Assembly: GCF_031455195.1 (NCBI RefSeq)
Contig: NZ_JAVDSH010000009.1
Location: forward strand, 124,001 to 188,000
Direction of reading: 5' to 3'
DNA length: 64,000 bases
Source: Arthrobacter nitroguajacolicus_D
Lineage (GTDB): Bacteria > Actinomycetota > Actinomycetes > Actinomycetales > Micrococcaceae
Part shown: one piece after another, positions 25,229-33,119 of the stretch
Layout of the letters: each line of letters opens with the position of its first letter
Position numbering within the stretch: position 1 is the stretch's first letter
Notes under the pieces: generated by a model
The model's input: only the letters and a program-made list of their open reading frames with translations
What the model was told of the DNA's origin: nothing
Databases searched by the model: none
Position numbers and translations under genes: made by a program

Positions 25229-25381
25229 CATGGTTGCACCCGAGGAGGTGGGATCTCCATCCGGTGAGTATGTGACCCTCATGGCGGAGTTAACACAAGC
25301 GTAGAAAATCGTTGGGAAATCAAGGGGTAGCAGGCTACCAAGAACTCACAATGTGAGCAGGATCACGCCCGGCGTTGCCCG

Positions 25382-25915
25382 CTACCGCTTGCGGCCGAAT
25401 TTGGGCAGGTTGGGAAGGTTCGGGAGATTGGCGAGGAGGTCGGCGGCCTTCGTCGCAGCCCGGCCCACGGTACGGCCAATCTGCTGGGGAACGGTGTCAT
25501 CGGATGTCAGGTCCAAGGAAACCGGGGTGCCACTGGCATGGACCTTGACAGCCTGGCCCACTGCGTCAGTGCGGGTGGGCGCTACCTCAGGTGCCGTGCT
25601 CGGCGCAGCGGCAGGCACCTCGCTGGAAGGCACGACGGCGGCGGGTGCCGTGGGTCCGACGTCGAACGTTTCAAGCCAACTCACCACACCGGCGAGCGGC
25701 TTGGGATTCAGCGCGTAAAAACGCTTCTGGCCCTGCGCGCGCATGCTGACGAGGTCCGCCTCGCGGAGCACTTTCAGATGCTTGGAGATTGTGGGCTGGC
25801 TTGCAGCCAGTTCTTCCACCAGTTCGCCTACAGCTTTATCCCCAGAGCGGAGGGAGACCAGGATGTCGCGCCTGGTTGCCTCAGCTATGACGGCAAATAC
25901 GTCGTCAGTCACCAT
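25382..25915 (-). CDS. ArsR-type winged-helix regulator with Pro/Ala-rich tail
   Basis: 177 residues. Residues about 3-80 form an ArsR-like winged helix (TRRDILVSLRSGDKAVGELV, then SQPTISKHLKVLREADLV). No metal-binding Cys pair is present, so a classical metal sensor is unlikely. After FYALNPKPLAGVVSWLETF the chain becomes Pro/Ala/Thr-rich for about 50 residues. It ends in a short predicted amphipathic stretch followed by LANLPNLPNLPKF and basic residues. The start at 25915 is preceded by GGGAGG directly and by TAGGGT seven bases upstream; the longer open frame to 26164 is not credible. The target is unknown. Confidence 0.75.
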   Translation of the reverse strand: MVTDDVFAVIAEATRRDILVSLRSGDKAVGELVEELAASQPTISKHLKVLREADLVSMRAQGQKRFYALNPKPLAGVVSWLETFDVGPTAPAAVVPSSEVPAAAPSTAPEVAPTRTDAVGQAVKVHASGTPVSLDLTSDDTVPQQIGRTVGRAATKAADLLANLPNLPNLPKFGRKR

Positions 25916-26006
25916 GCCTCCCACCCTAGCGACATATACGCCAAATGGCATCCCTATTTCGTTGTGATGCGGGCTGCAGACGCGAGGTCGCGCAGGCGAA
26001 GCCCAC

Positions 26007-27233
26007 TCAATCGAACCAGGGATCCAGGCCGTACAACGGGAAGATCTCCTTGCGGGTTGCGATGACCGTCCGGTCAACCTCATCTGCGGGATCGTAACCA
26101 ACCTCCCACGAGCGCCACCACACATCCACGTCGTCGCCCATCTTCTCCGGCGCCCACACCCCATACGTTTCCTTCACGTACGTCCGCCACGCTTCCGGGA
26201 CGGCCGTGCTCAGCGGGACCGGCCGTTGGGTCACCATGCCGATCAGATGGCTCCAGGCCCTGGGCACCACGCCCGTGACGTCGTAGCCGCCTCCCCCGGT
26301 GGCGATCCAGCGGTTGTCGCAGTAGCGGGCGGCAAGGCTGCCGACTGCGGATGCCGCTTCGCGCTGACCGTCAACGCTGAGGTTGAGATGCGTCAGGGGG
26401 TCGTCCCTGTGCGAATCGCAGCCGTGCTGGCTCACGATTACTTCGGGTTCAAACGCACCCACCAATTGGGGCACCACCGCGTGGAACGCCCGCAACCAGG
26501 CAGCGTCACCCGTGAACGTGGGCAGTGCGACGTTCACAGCCGTCCCAAGTGCCTCCGGGCCGCCGGTCTCATTGGCGAAGCCGGTGCCCGGGAAAAGTGT
26601 CAGGCCGGTTTCGTGGAGCGAAATGGTCATGACGCGGGGATCGTTCCAGAAGATACTCTGGGTCCCGTCTCCGTGATGGGCGTCCACGTCGATGCTGACA
26701 ATCCGCTGCACCCCGCCATCGAGCAGTCTTTGGATGGCCATTGCGACGTCGTTGTAGACGCAGAACCCGCTGGCCCGCTCCCGGGCCGCGTGGTGCATGC
26801 CTCCACTAAAGTTCACGGCCCGAACGGCGCGGCCGGTCAGGATGGTGTCCGCAGCCAGCAAAGAACCCCCTGCCAGGCGTGCGCTGGCTTCATGCATACC
26901 GGCAAACGCGGGATCATCCTCGGTGCCGAGGCCGCGGCTTTCCTCGGGGCGGGTGGGGTCGGCGCTGACGCGGCGGACAGCGTCCACATACTCGCGGCTG
27001 TGAACGGTGTAAAGCTCGACGTCGGTAGCCACCGCAGGTGCCTCCACGGCCACGTGATGGTGGTCGAAGAGCCCCAAGGAGTCCGCCAGCCGCGCCGTGA
27101 GTTCGAGTCGTTGCGGGGCCATGGGATGGCCGGGGCCGAAGTTGTACGCAGTCATGGCTGGGTCCCACACCACCGTCGTTGGCAGTGCGGAGCGCGTAAT
27201 GCTGGAAGCAGTTGTCCCAAGCCTGGAGTTCAT
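26007..27233 (-). CDS. acuC: Acetoin utilization protein AcuC, class I/II histone deacetylase fold
   Basis: 408 residues of the zinc-dependent deacetylase (arginase/HDAC) fold. GPGHPMAPQRLELT is the N-terminal family motif. HHA in FSGGMHHAARERASGF supplies active-site His residues. IDVDAHHGDG carries the zinc Asp and His, followed by FHAV and SQHGCDSHRDDPL with the further Asp. In Bacillus, AcuC deacetylates and so activates acetyl-CoA synthetase. Here acs is 28 kb away and no acetyltransferase gene acuA is adjacent, so the physiological partner is an inference. It is divergent from ktrB with about 100 bp between the starts. Confidence 0.87.
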   Translation of the reverse strand: MNSRLGTTASSITRSALPTTVVWDPAMTAYNFGPGHPMAPQRLELTARLADSLGLFDHHHVAVEAPAVATDVELYTVHSREYVDAVRRVSADPTRPEESRGLGTEDDPAFAGMHEASARLAGGSLLAADTILTGRAVRAVNFSGGMHHAARERASGFCVYNDVAMAIQRLLDGGVQRIVSIDVDAHHGDGTQSIFWNDPRVMTISLHETGLTLFPGTGFANETGGPEALGTAVNVALPTFTGDAAWLRAFHAVVPQLVGAFEPEVIVSQHGCDSHRDDPLTHLNLSVDGQREAASAVGSLAARYCDNRWIATGGGGYDVTGVVPRAWSHLIGMVTQRPVPLSTAVPEAWRTYVKETYGVWAPEKMGDDVDVWWRSWEVGYDPADEVDRTVIATRKEIFPLYGLDPWFD

Positions 27234-27336
27234 CCAGAACAGGCTACCTGAGGCTGGCGGGGGCCAACGCCCGGTTACGCCGCAGGAATAGTGGTTTACT
27301 ACTCAGGAAAGCTTGTATCAACCGAGGAAGAGCGCC

Positions 27337-28770
27337 ATGTCTCAAAGCCAGTCGCGGTCCACCAGCCCGACCAACTGGCAACCCAACCAGCCGGAGCGGG
27401 AAGGCCTGTGGATCTTCACCCGGGTGCGCGACTTCATCGACAACATTGCCAACACCTCACCGGCCCGCCTGGCACTGACCGTCTTCGCAGTGGTGATCCT
27501 GGTCTTCACGGGTTTGCTGTCCCTGCCCGCCGCTTCGTCTGCCGGTACCGTCACACCTTTGCACCAAGCCATGTTCACTGCGGTGTCCAGCGTCTGCGTC
27601 ACCGGGCTGACCGTGGTTTCCACGGCAACCCACTGGACGTTCTTCGGTCAGCTGGTCATCCTGGTCGGCATCTTCGTTGGCGGTTTGGGCACCCTCACCC
27701 TCGCCTCGCTCCTGGCCCTGATGGTCAGCAAGCGGCTGGGTGTGCGCGGCAAACTGATCGCGCAGGAAGCCATGAACAACGCGGGCCGCCTCGGTGAGGT
27801 GGGTACCCTCCTACGGATCGTCATAGTCACGTCCGTGGTCATTGAGGGAGCCCTGGCGTTGGCGTTGATTCCGCGTTTCATCATGCTCGGCGAAGATTTC
27901 TGGCAAGCCGTCTGGCACGGCGTCTTCTATTCGATCTCATCATTCAACAACGCCGGCTTCACGCCCCACTCCGACGGTATCGTCCCCTACGAAACCGACC
28001 TCTGGATCCTCATACCCCTCATGCTGGGCGTCTTCCTGGGCAGCCTGGGCTTCCCCGTGGTGATGGTTTTGCAGCAGAACGGTCTCAACTGGAAGAAATG
28101 GAACCTCCACACCAAGCTGACCATCCAGGTCTCCTTCATACTGCTGGCGGCCGGGACCGTTCTGTGGGGGCTCATGGAGTGGGACAACGTGCGGACCATT
28201 GCCCACATGAACCTTGGTGACAAGATCACCCACTCGCTGTTTGCCTCCGTCATGACCCGTTCGGGCGGCTTCAACCTGGTGGACCAAAACCACATGGAAT
28301 CCACCACCATGCTCCTCACCGACGCCCTCATGTTCGCCGGCGGCGGCTCAGCTTCCACGGCAGGCGGCATCAAGGTGACCACCATCGCCGTCATGTTCCT
28401 CGCCATCATGGCCGAAGCCCGCGGTGACGCCGACGTGAAGGTCTATGGCCGCACCATTCCCCAAGGAACCATGCGAGTGGCCATCTCCGTGATCGTCGCT
28501 GGCGCCACCCTGGTATCCGTGGCAGCATTTTTGTTGCTCTCCATCAGCGGAGCCTCGCTGGACAGGGTGCTCTTCGAATCCATCTCAGCCTTTGCCACCG
28601 TAGGACTGAGCACCAACCTCAGCGCCGAGCTGCCGCCGTCGGGCGTTTACGTCCTCACAGTGCTAATGTTCGCCGGACGCGTCGGCACCGTGACCCTCGC
28701 TGCCGGGCTGGCCTTACGCCAGCGCAGCCAGTTGTTCCACTACCCGGAAGAGAGGCCAATCATTGGCTAG
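27337..28770 (+). CDS. ktrB: Potassium uptake channel subunit, TrkH/KtrB family
   Basis: 477 residues. The ATG at 27337 follows GAGGAAGAGC. Four membrane-pore-membrane repeats can be traced by their selectivity-filter segments: SSVCVTGLTVV, SSFNNAGFTPHSDG, TRSGGFNLVD and SAFATVGLSTNLS, each with the conserved Gly. A hydrophilic N-terminus of about 40 residues precedes the first helix. The protein forms the cation-conducting pore for K+ (or Na+-coupled K+) uptake. The gene overlaps the regulatory subunit gene by 8 bp. No long leader exists for a c-di-AMP riboswitch, since only 100 bp separate it from acuC. Confidence 0.92.
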   Translation: MSQSQSRSTSPTNWQPNQPEREGLWIFTRVRDFIDNIANTSPARLALTVFAVVILVFTGLLSLPAASSAGTVTPLHQAMFTAVSSVCVTGLTVVSTATHWTFFGQLVILVGIFVGGLGTLTLASLLALMVSKRLGVRGKLIAQEAMNNAGRLGEVGTLLRIVIVTSVVIEGALALALIPRFIMLGEDFWQAVWHGVFYSISSFNNAGFTPHSDGIVPYETDLWILIPLMLGVFLGSLGFPVVMVLQQNGLNWKKWNLHTKLTIQVSFILLAAGTVLWGLMEWDNVRTIAHMNLGDKITHSLFASVMTRSGGFNLVDQNHMESTTMLLTDALMFAGGGSASTAGGIKVTTIAVMFLAIMAEARGDADVKVYGRTIPQGTMRVAISVIVAGATLVSVAAFLLLSISGASLDRVLFESISAFATVGLSTNLSAELPPSGVYVLTVLMFAGRVGTVTLAAGLALRQRSQLFHYPEERPIIG

Positions 28771-29449
28771 TACCACTGGGGCCGCCAACCGCCCCGCCCA
28801 CAACGCCCCAGTGCTGGTCATCGGCCTGGGCCGGTTCGGCTCAGCAACGGCCGAGCAACTGGTCAAGCAAGGCCGCGAAGTCCTTGCGATCGAGCGCGAC
28901 AGGACCCTCGTCCAGAAATGGGCACCGGTCCTGACACACGTGGTCGAAGCCGACGCCACCAACATCGACGCCCTGCGCCAACTCGGTGCACAGGAATTCA
29001 GCTCAGCCGTGGTGGGTGTGGGCACGTCCATCGAATCCTCGGTGCTGATCACCGTAAACCTGGTGGACCTGGGCATCCAGCACCTGTGGGTCAAGGCCAT
29101 CACGCCCTCGCACGGCAAGATCCTGACCCGGATCGGCGCCAACCACGTGATCTACCCCGAAGCCGACGCCGGCGTCCGCGCCGCCCACCTGGTGTCAGGC
29201 CGCATGCTGGACTTCATCGAGTTCGACGACGACTACGCGATCGTCAAGATGTACCCGCCCAAGGAAACCGTGGGATTCACGCTGGAAGAATCCAAGGTCC
29301 GCTCCAAGTACGGCGTGACCATTGTTGGCGTCAAAACCCCGGGCGAGGACTTCACCTACGCCCGACCCGAAACCAAAGTGTCCGGCCACGACATGTTGAT
29401 CGTGTCCGGACACGTGGACCTGCTGGAGCGCTTCGCAGCACGGCCCTAG
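28763..29449 (+). CDS. ktrA: Potassium channel regulatory subunit, TrkA/KtrA family
   Basis: 228 residues starting at a TTG that overlaps the end of ktrB by 8 bp. The RCK-N Rossmann domain begins VLVIGLGRFGSATAEQLV (residues about 17-34), with Asp/Glu for the nucleotide ribose in AIERD. A C-terminal TrkA_C domain spans about residues 150-228. It is cytoplasmic, binds NAD(H) or ATP/ADP and gates KtrB. It ends only three bases before the convergent proC gene. Confidence 0.93.
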   Translation: MASTTGAANRPAHNAPVLVIGLGRFGSATAEQLVKQGREVLAIERDRTLVQKWAPVLTHVVEADATNIDALRQLGAQEFSSAVVGVGTSIESSVLITVNLVDLGIQHLWVKAITPSHGKILTRIGANHVIYPEADAGVRAAHLVSGRMLDFIEFDDDYAIVKMYPPKETVGFTLEESKVRSKYGVTIVGVKTPGEDFTYARPETKVSGHDMLIVSGHVDLLERFAARP

Positions 29450-29452
29450 GGG

Positions 29453-30283
29453 TCAGCCGAGCTGCTTGGTGATCTCCGCTGCCCGGGCGGCCGCGGCCCG
29501 GGCGCCGGCGGCGATGATCTTGGGGATGCCGCCGTCGTCGAAGGCCATGATGGCCCGCTCGGTGGTGCCATTGGGGCTGGTGACAGCAACCCGCAATTGC
29601 GTGGGGTCCGCGCCTGGCTCAGCCAACATGAAGCCAGCGCCGGCCACGGTTTCGCGGGCCAGCATCACGGACAGCTCCCGGTCCAGGCCCAGCTCGACGC
29701 CGGCCGCAGCCATGGCCTCGGCAAGGTAGAACGCATAGGCCGGTCCGGAACCGCTGATGGCCGAGAGCGCGTCAACCTGCTCTTCGGGGATTTCCACCAC
29801 CGTTCCGGCCCCGGCCAAGGCCTTCTTAGCCTGCTCCAGTTGCTCCGGGGTGCAGTGCGTCCCGGGCGAAACAGACACGACGCCACGGCCCAGCTTGGCC
29901 GGCGTATTGGGCATCGTGCGGATGACCGGCTGCCCCTCAGGTAAAGCGGCTTCAAGTTGGGCGATGGAGACGGCAGCAGCGACGCTGACCACCAAGGTGT
30001 CCTTCGCCAGTGCTGGGCTGATCTCGCGGGCCAGATCCAGGATGCCAACGGGTTTGACGCCCAGGATGACCATTCCGGCGCCCTTGGTGGCCAGTTTGTT
30101 GTTATCCGGCTCTTCCTCGCCGGCGATTGCCATGACGCCATGGCGCTGGGCCAACTCGTCCGCCCGTTCCGCCCGGCGGACGGTGGCAACAATATCGGAC
30201 GGGTCCGCCCCCGCGGCCAGGAGACCGCCCAGGATTGCCTCGTTCATGGATCCACAGCCAAGGAATGCGATTCGGTTGCTCAT
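29453..30283 (-). CDS. proC: Pyrroline-5-carboxylate reductase
   Basis: 276 residues. The N-terminal NADP-binding fold contains FLGCGSMNEAILGGLL. VILGVKP and TMPNTPAKLG follow, and the C-terminal dimer domain has SGSGPAYAFYLAEAMAAAGVELGL, the proC signature. It makes proline from pyrroline-5-carboxylate. The ATG is preceded by GGAG. The upstream genes on the same strand (TIM-barrel isomerase and Ppx/GppA) match the order I recall for M. tuberculosis Rv0496, Rv0498 and Rv0500. Confidence 0.95.
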   Translation of the reverse strand: MSNRIAFLGCGSMNEAILGGLLAAGADPSDIVATVRRAERADELAQRHGVMAIAGEEEPDNNKLATKGAGMVILGVKPVGILDLAREISPALAKDTLVVSVAAAVSIAQLEAALPEGQPVIRTMPNTPAKLGRGVVSVSPGTHCTPEQLEQAKKALAGAGTVVEIPEEQVDALSAISGSGPAYAFYLAEAMAAAGVELGLDRELSVMLARETVAGAGFMLAEPGADPTQLRVAVTSPNGTTERAIMAFDDGGIPKIIAAGARAAAARAAEITKQLG

Positions 30284-30590
30284 GGCTCCATCATTGCAGT
30301 TGGCATCCGACGGGGTCTAACGGCTTCAGCATTCCCAGCTTGTTCCCAAGGTTATTGCAGGCAGCACTCATGCTCGGTACCTAATGTAGTTATTACCTCA
30401 TTGAGGGTGCGAGTGATGAGGCGGGCATGGGGATGTCCGCCAGCAGCACCGGTGGCCGGGCGGGTTTTCCCCCATTTCCCGATTCGGCCGCCGGTGCTTT
30501 CGCTTTTAAGCAGCAAAATCCCGCTCTCATCCGCCTGCCGGGCCGCAGTACGGCGGGGCAGGCGAACAAGAACGGGAAAACCCGACGCCG
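30284..30590. other. 307-bp gap between proC and the isomerase gene
   Basis: It contains the presumed proC promoter (minus strand) and the hairpin at 30531-30564. A short imperfect inverted repeat built on CCTCAT and ATGAGG lies around 30396-30421. I see no credible coding sequence or tRNA. Confidence 0.5.
30531..30564 (-). terminator. Possible terminator hairpin after the isomerase gene
   Basis: An outer 8-bp stem (30532-30539 with 30557-30564) and an inner GCCG/CGGC stem around a five-base loop, starting about 27 bp after the isomerase stop on the minus strand. No T-run follows, so termination is likely but unproven. Confidence 0.5.
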
Positions 30591-31424
30591 TTACTGGTCG
30601 GAGCTGCGAACCAGCGGAACGCTGAGGTGCTGCCGGGCGAAGCGCAGGGTCTCGGCCAGCATCTCCTCGCGCTCCCCCGCTACCTTTGCTTTACGGGTGG
30701 AAATCTCGGCCACCACCACACCGTCAAAACCGCTCGCAGCCAAGTGCTGCAGGGCATCGGCACACTGTTGCGTCCCGGTACCGGGCACCAGGTGTTCGTC
30801 CTTCCCGGAACCCGACCCGTCCGTCAAGTGAACGTGACGCAGCTTGCTTCCCAGAGCCTTGATGGCTTCCAAACTGTTGGCCCCGGCAGTGGCTGCATGC
30901 GAGAAGTCCCACGTGACGTCGTCGTAATCCTGGCCCAACGGATCCCAGTGCGGGAGGTAGGCGACGGCCTCCCGGCCCCGGACCCGCCACGGATACATGT
31001 TCTCCACGGCGATGCGCACCTGGTACGTGGCGGCCATCTCCCGTACGCCTTCCACGAAGTTCTCCGCGTAATTGGACTGCCAGCGGAAGGGCGGGTGCAC
31101 CACGACGGTGTCGCAGTCTACCTCTGCCGCCATCTGGCACGACTTCTCGATCTTGCTCCATGCCGTACCCCACACCTGTTGCGTCAACAACAGGGTGGGG
31201 GCATGTATGGAAACGATCTTTTGGTGATACCGGTGGCTCAGCTGGATCAGGGCATCAGGGTTCTGGCTCACCGCGTTGTTGGTGACCATCACCTCCACGC
31301 CCTCGTACCCCAGGTCCTGGGCCACTGCGAAGGCGTCATGGACGCTCAGGGGGTAGACGGACGCACTGGACAGCGCCACAGGGATCTGGCGGTCATTCAC
31401 TTCAGGTTCGACGTCGTTACTCAT
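30591..31424 (-). CDS. Sugar phosphate isomerase/epimerase-like TIM-barrel protein
   Basis: 277 residues of the xylose isomerase-like/AP endonuclease 2 barrel. Metal-ligand positions can be followed along the strands: SIHAP, VVHPPF, VEN, WDFSHA, HVHLTDG and VVAEIST. The sequence matches the conserved actinobacterial protein encoded between ppx/gppA and proC. The substrate is unknown; despite the family name this genomic setting is not a sugar operon. It begins two bases before the upstream phosphatase stop, consistent with translational coupling. No Shine-Dalgarno is apparent. Confidence 0.8.
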   Translation of the reverse strand: MSNDVEPEVNDRQIPVALSSASVYPLSVHDAFAVAQDLGYEGVEVMVTNNAVSQNPDALIQLSHRYHQKIVSIHAPTLLLTQQVWGTAWSKIEKSCQMAAEVDCDTVVVHPPFRWQSNYAENFVEGVREMAATYQVRIAVENMYPWRVRGREAVAYLPHWDPLGQDYDDVTWDFSHAATAGANSLEAIKALGSKLRHVHLTDGSGSGKDEHLVPGTGTQQCADALQHLAASGFDGVVVAEISTRKAKVAGEREEMLAETLRFARQHLSVPLVRSSDQ

Positions 31425-31425
31425 C

Positions 31426-32541
31426 TCAGGAGGCCAGCCCGCCTGCCACAGGGGCTGGGATGGGTGATGGGGATGGTGTGTTTACCGGGACCGGGAATTC
31501 CTTGACCGGGTTGGGCTCATCAATGTCCGTGGTCTTGCCACTTCCTTTGGACTTCTTCTTGGATTTGTCCTTCTTGCGCTTGCCCACGTGCGGCGCAGGA
31601 TCCAGGGCGTCCTCGAACACCAGCTGGTCCAGGCGGCGAAGGATCAGGCCTTCGCGCAGCGCCCAAGGGCAGATCACCATGGTGGGGAACTCGAAGAGCT
31701 CCAGGGCAGCCTCGGCAACCAGGGCGCCAGCCAACAACTGGCGTGCGCGGGCGTCCGATACCCCCGGAAGGTACAGCCTGTCCTCCACCGTCATAGCCGA
31801 AATGCGTTGCGCCCACAGCCCCAAATCGGCCGCATGCAGTTCGCGCTTCACATAAGGGCCGGCCGCACTGGGCGCTGCACCCGCGATACGCGCCAACGAA
31901 CGGAACGTCTTGGACGTCCCAGCCACCAGGTTGGCCCGGCCGAGGTCGTCGAATTGACGGACCACCGGTTTCAACGTGGAACGGATATAGCGCCGCAACT
32001 CCTTGACGCTCTTGGCCGTTGGCGGATCATCGTGAAGCCAATCGCGCGTCAGGCGGCTGGCACCCAACGGGACAGACGTGGCGAATTCCGGGAGCTCGTC
32101 CGTTCCATAGGCCATTTCAAACGAACCGCCACCGATGTCAAGATCGAGGATGGGCCCGGCGCCCCAACCGTACCAACGGCGAACAGCGAAAAACGTCATG
32201 GACGCTTCCTCGCTGCCTGTGAGTTCCTGGAGGGTCACTGTGGTCTCGTGCTTGACCCTTGCCAGGACCTCAGGACCGTTCGTGGCCTCGCGGATGGCGG
32301 AAGTACAGAAAGCCAGGAGGTCCTCGGCCTTATGGGTGGCAGCGAACTCCCAGGCCTCCAACACGAACTCAATGAGCTCGTGTTGTCCGGCATCGTTGAT
32401 GTTTCCGTCGCCGTCGAGGTATTGCACCAAGGACAGTGGGCGCTTATGCGAAGCGAAAGGTACCGGGCGCGCGCCGGGATGAGCATCCACCAGCAGGAGA
32501 TGGACGGTGTTGGACCCGATGTCGAGAACGCCAAGACGCAT
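31426..32541 (-). CDS. Ppx/GppA family exopolyphosphatase/guanosine pentaphosphatase
   Basis: 371 residues of the actin-like ATPase fold. The phosphate-1 loop is GVLDIGSNTVHLLLVD at the N-terminus and the second phosphate loop is DIGGGSFEMAYG near residue 140. After about residue 315 comes a Lys/Ser-rich segment (KKDKSKKKSKGSG) and a Pro-rich tail, longer than a minimal Ppx. Family members hydrolyse polyphosphate or pppGpp; which one cannot be told here. It is the first gene of an operon with the TIM-barrel gene. Confidence 0.87.
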   Translation of the reverse strand: MRLGVLDIGSNTVHLLLVDAHPGARPVPFASHKRPLSLVQYLDGDGNINDAGQHELIEFVLEAWEFAATHKAEDLLAFCTSAIREATNGPEVLARVKHETTVTLQELTGSEEASMTFFAVRRWYGWGAGPILDLDIGGGSFEMAYGTDELPEFATSVPLGASRLTRDWLHDDPPTAKSVKELRRYIRSTLKPVVRQFDDLGRANLVAGTSKTFRSLARIAGAAPSAAGPYVKRELHAADLGLWAQRISAMTVEDRLYLPGVSDARARQLLAGALVAEAALELFEFPTMVICPWALREGLILRRLDQLVFEDALDPAPHVGKRKKDKSKKKSKGSGKTTDIDEPNPVKEFPVPVNTPSPSPIPAPVAGGLAS

Positions 32542-32618
32542 TCTGCCATTATTCCCCGATTCGAAGGCCGCAAAGCAACTTGTGGACTTCGTTTCGCGTT
32601 CGGGGATCTGGTTGGCCG

Positions 32619-33053
32619 CTATTCGGTGGGCTCGCCGGCTTCATCCGCGCGCTTGAAGTCGCGCCGGATGTTCGCGATGCCCTCGGGATCGATTTCGAAG
32701 CCGAACTCGCTCCCAGGATTGATGACCATGCCCAGCTCGTCACCAATGTTGCCGAGGATGGCCGAACCCATGGTTCCCAGGACGTGCGGGGCTGCTTCGA
32801 GGAAGCGTTCGTCGACGCGGCTGGGGTGGCTGAACACGGCCAGGACGGGCTGGCCGTCAGCGTTGGAAAGCACCAAAGGCTCAACCGAGGAATCAGGGCC
32901 GTCCACGGCTTCCGAGCTGACAAGGTAAACCTCGTTGTTCAGGAAAGCGAGGATGACGTCCACCGGGTTCGCGTCCGGTTGTTCGGCCAAGGCGAGCTTC
33001 GCCTCGAGGTCGTTCAAGGGTTCGTTGTCCGGGGAAACTGTCTGTTCAGTCAT
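32619..33053 (-). CDS. SseB-like protein
   Basis: 144 residues, acidic, no membrane segment. The layout (VDVILAFLNNEVYLVSS, then PLVLSNADGQPVLAVFSHPSRV) is the SseB N-terminal domain pattern, found in bacterial proteins of unknown biochemical role. It lies after topA on the same strand, with a hairpin between them, and about 77 bp before the phosphatase gene. Confidence 0.65.
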   Translation of the reverse strand: MTEQTVSPDNEPLNDLEAKLALAEQPDANPVDVILAFLNNEVYLVSSEAVDGPDSSVEPLVLSNADGQPVLAVFSHPSRVDERFLEAAPHVLGTMGSAILGNIGDELGMVINPGSEFGFEIDPEGIANIRRDFKRADEAGEPTE

Positions 33054-33075
33054 GGTTCTACTCGACCACGATGCA

Positions 33076-33109
33076 GGCCGGGACGCAATTCGCGCATGCT
33101 GTCCCGGCC
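33076..33109 (-). terminator. Terminator hairpin after topA
   Basis: A perfect 9-bp stem (33076-33084 with 33101-33109) and a 16-base loop lie between the topA stop and the SseB-like gene start. Confidence 0.6.
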
Positions 33110-33119
33110 GGCACAGTTG

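Noticed and set aside
27234..27336. Possible c-di-AMP (ydaO) riboswitch before ktrB
   Set aside because: The whole gap to the divergent acuC start is about 100 bp, too short, and I see none of the conserved elements.
30427..30831. Plus-strand open frame across the proC-isomerase gap
   Set aside because: Most of it is antisense to the TIM-barrel gene and the unique part is low-complexity, with no ribosome site.
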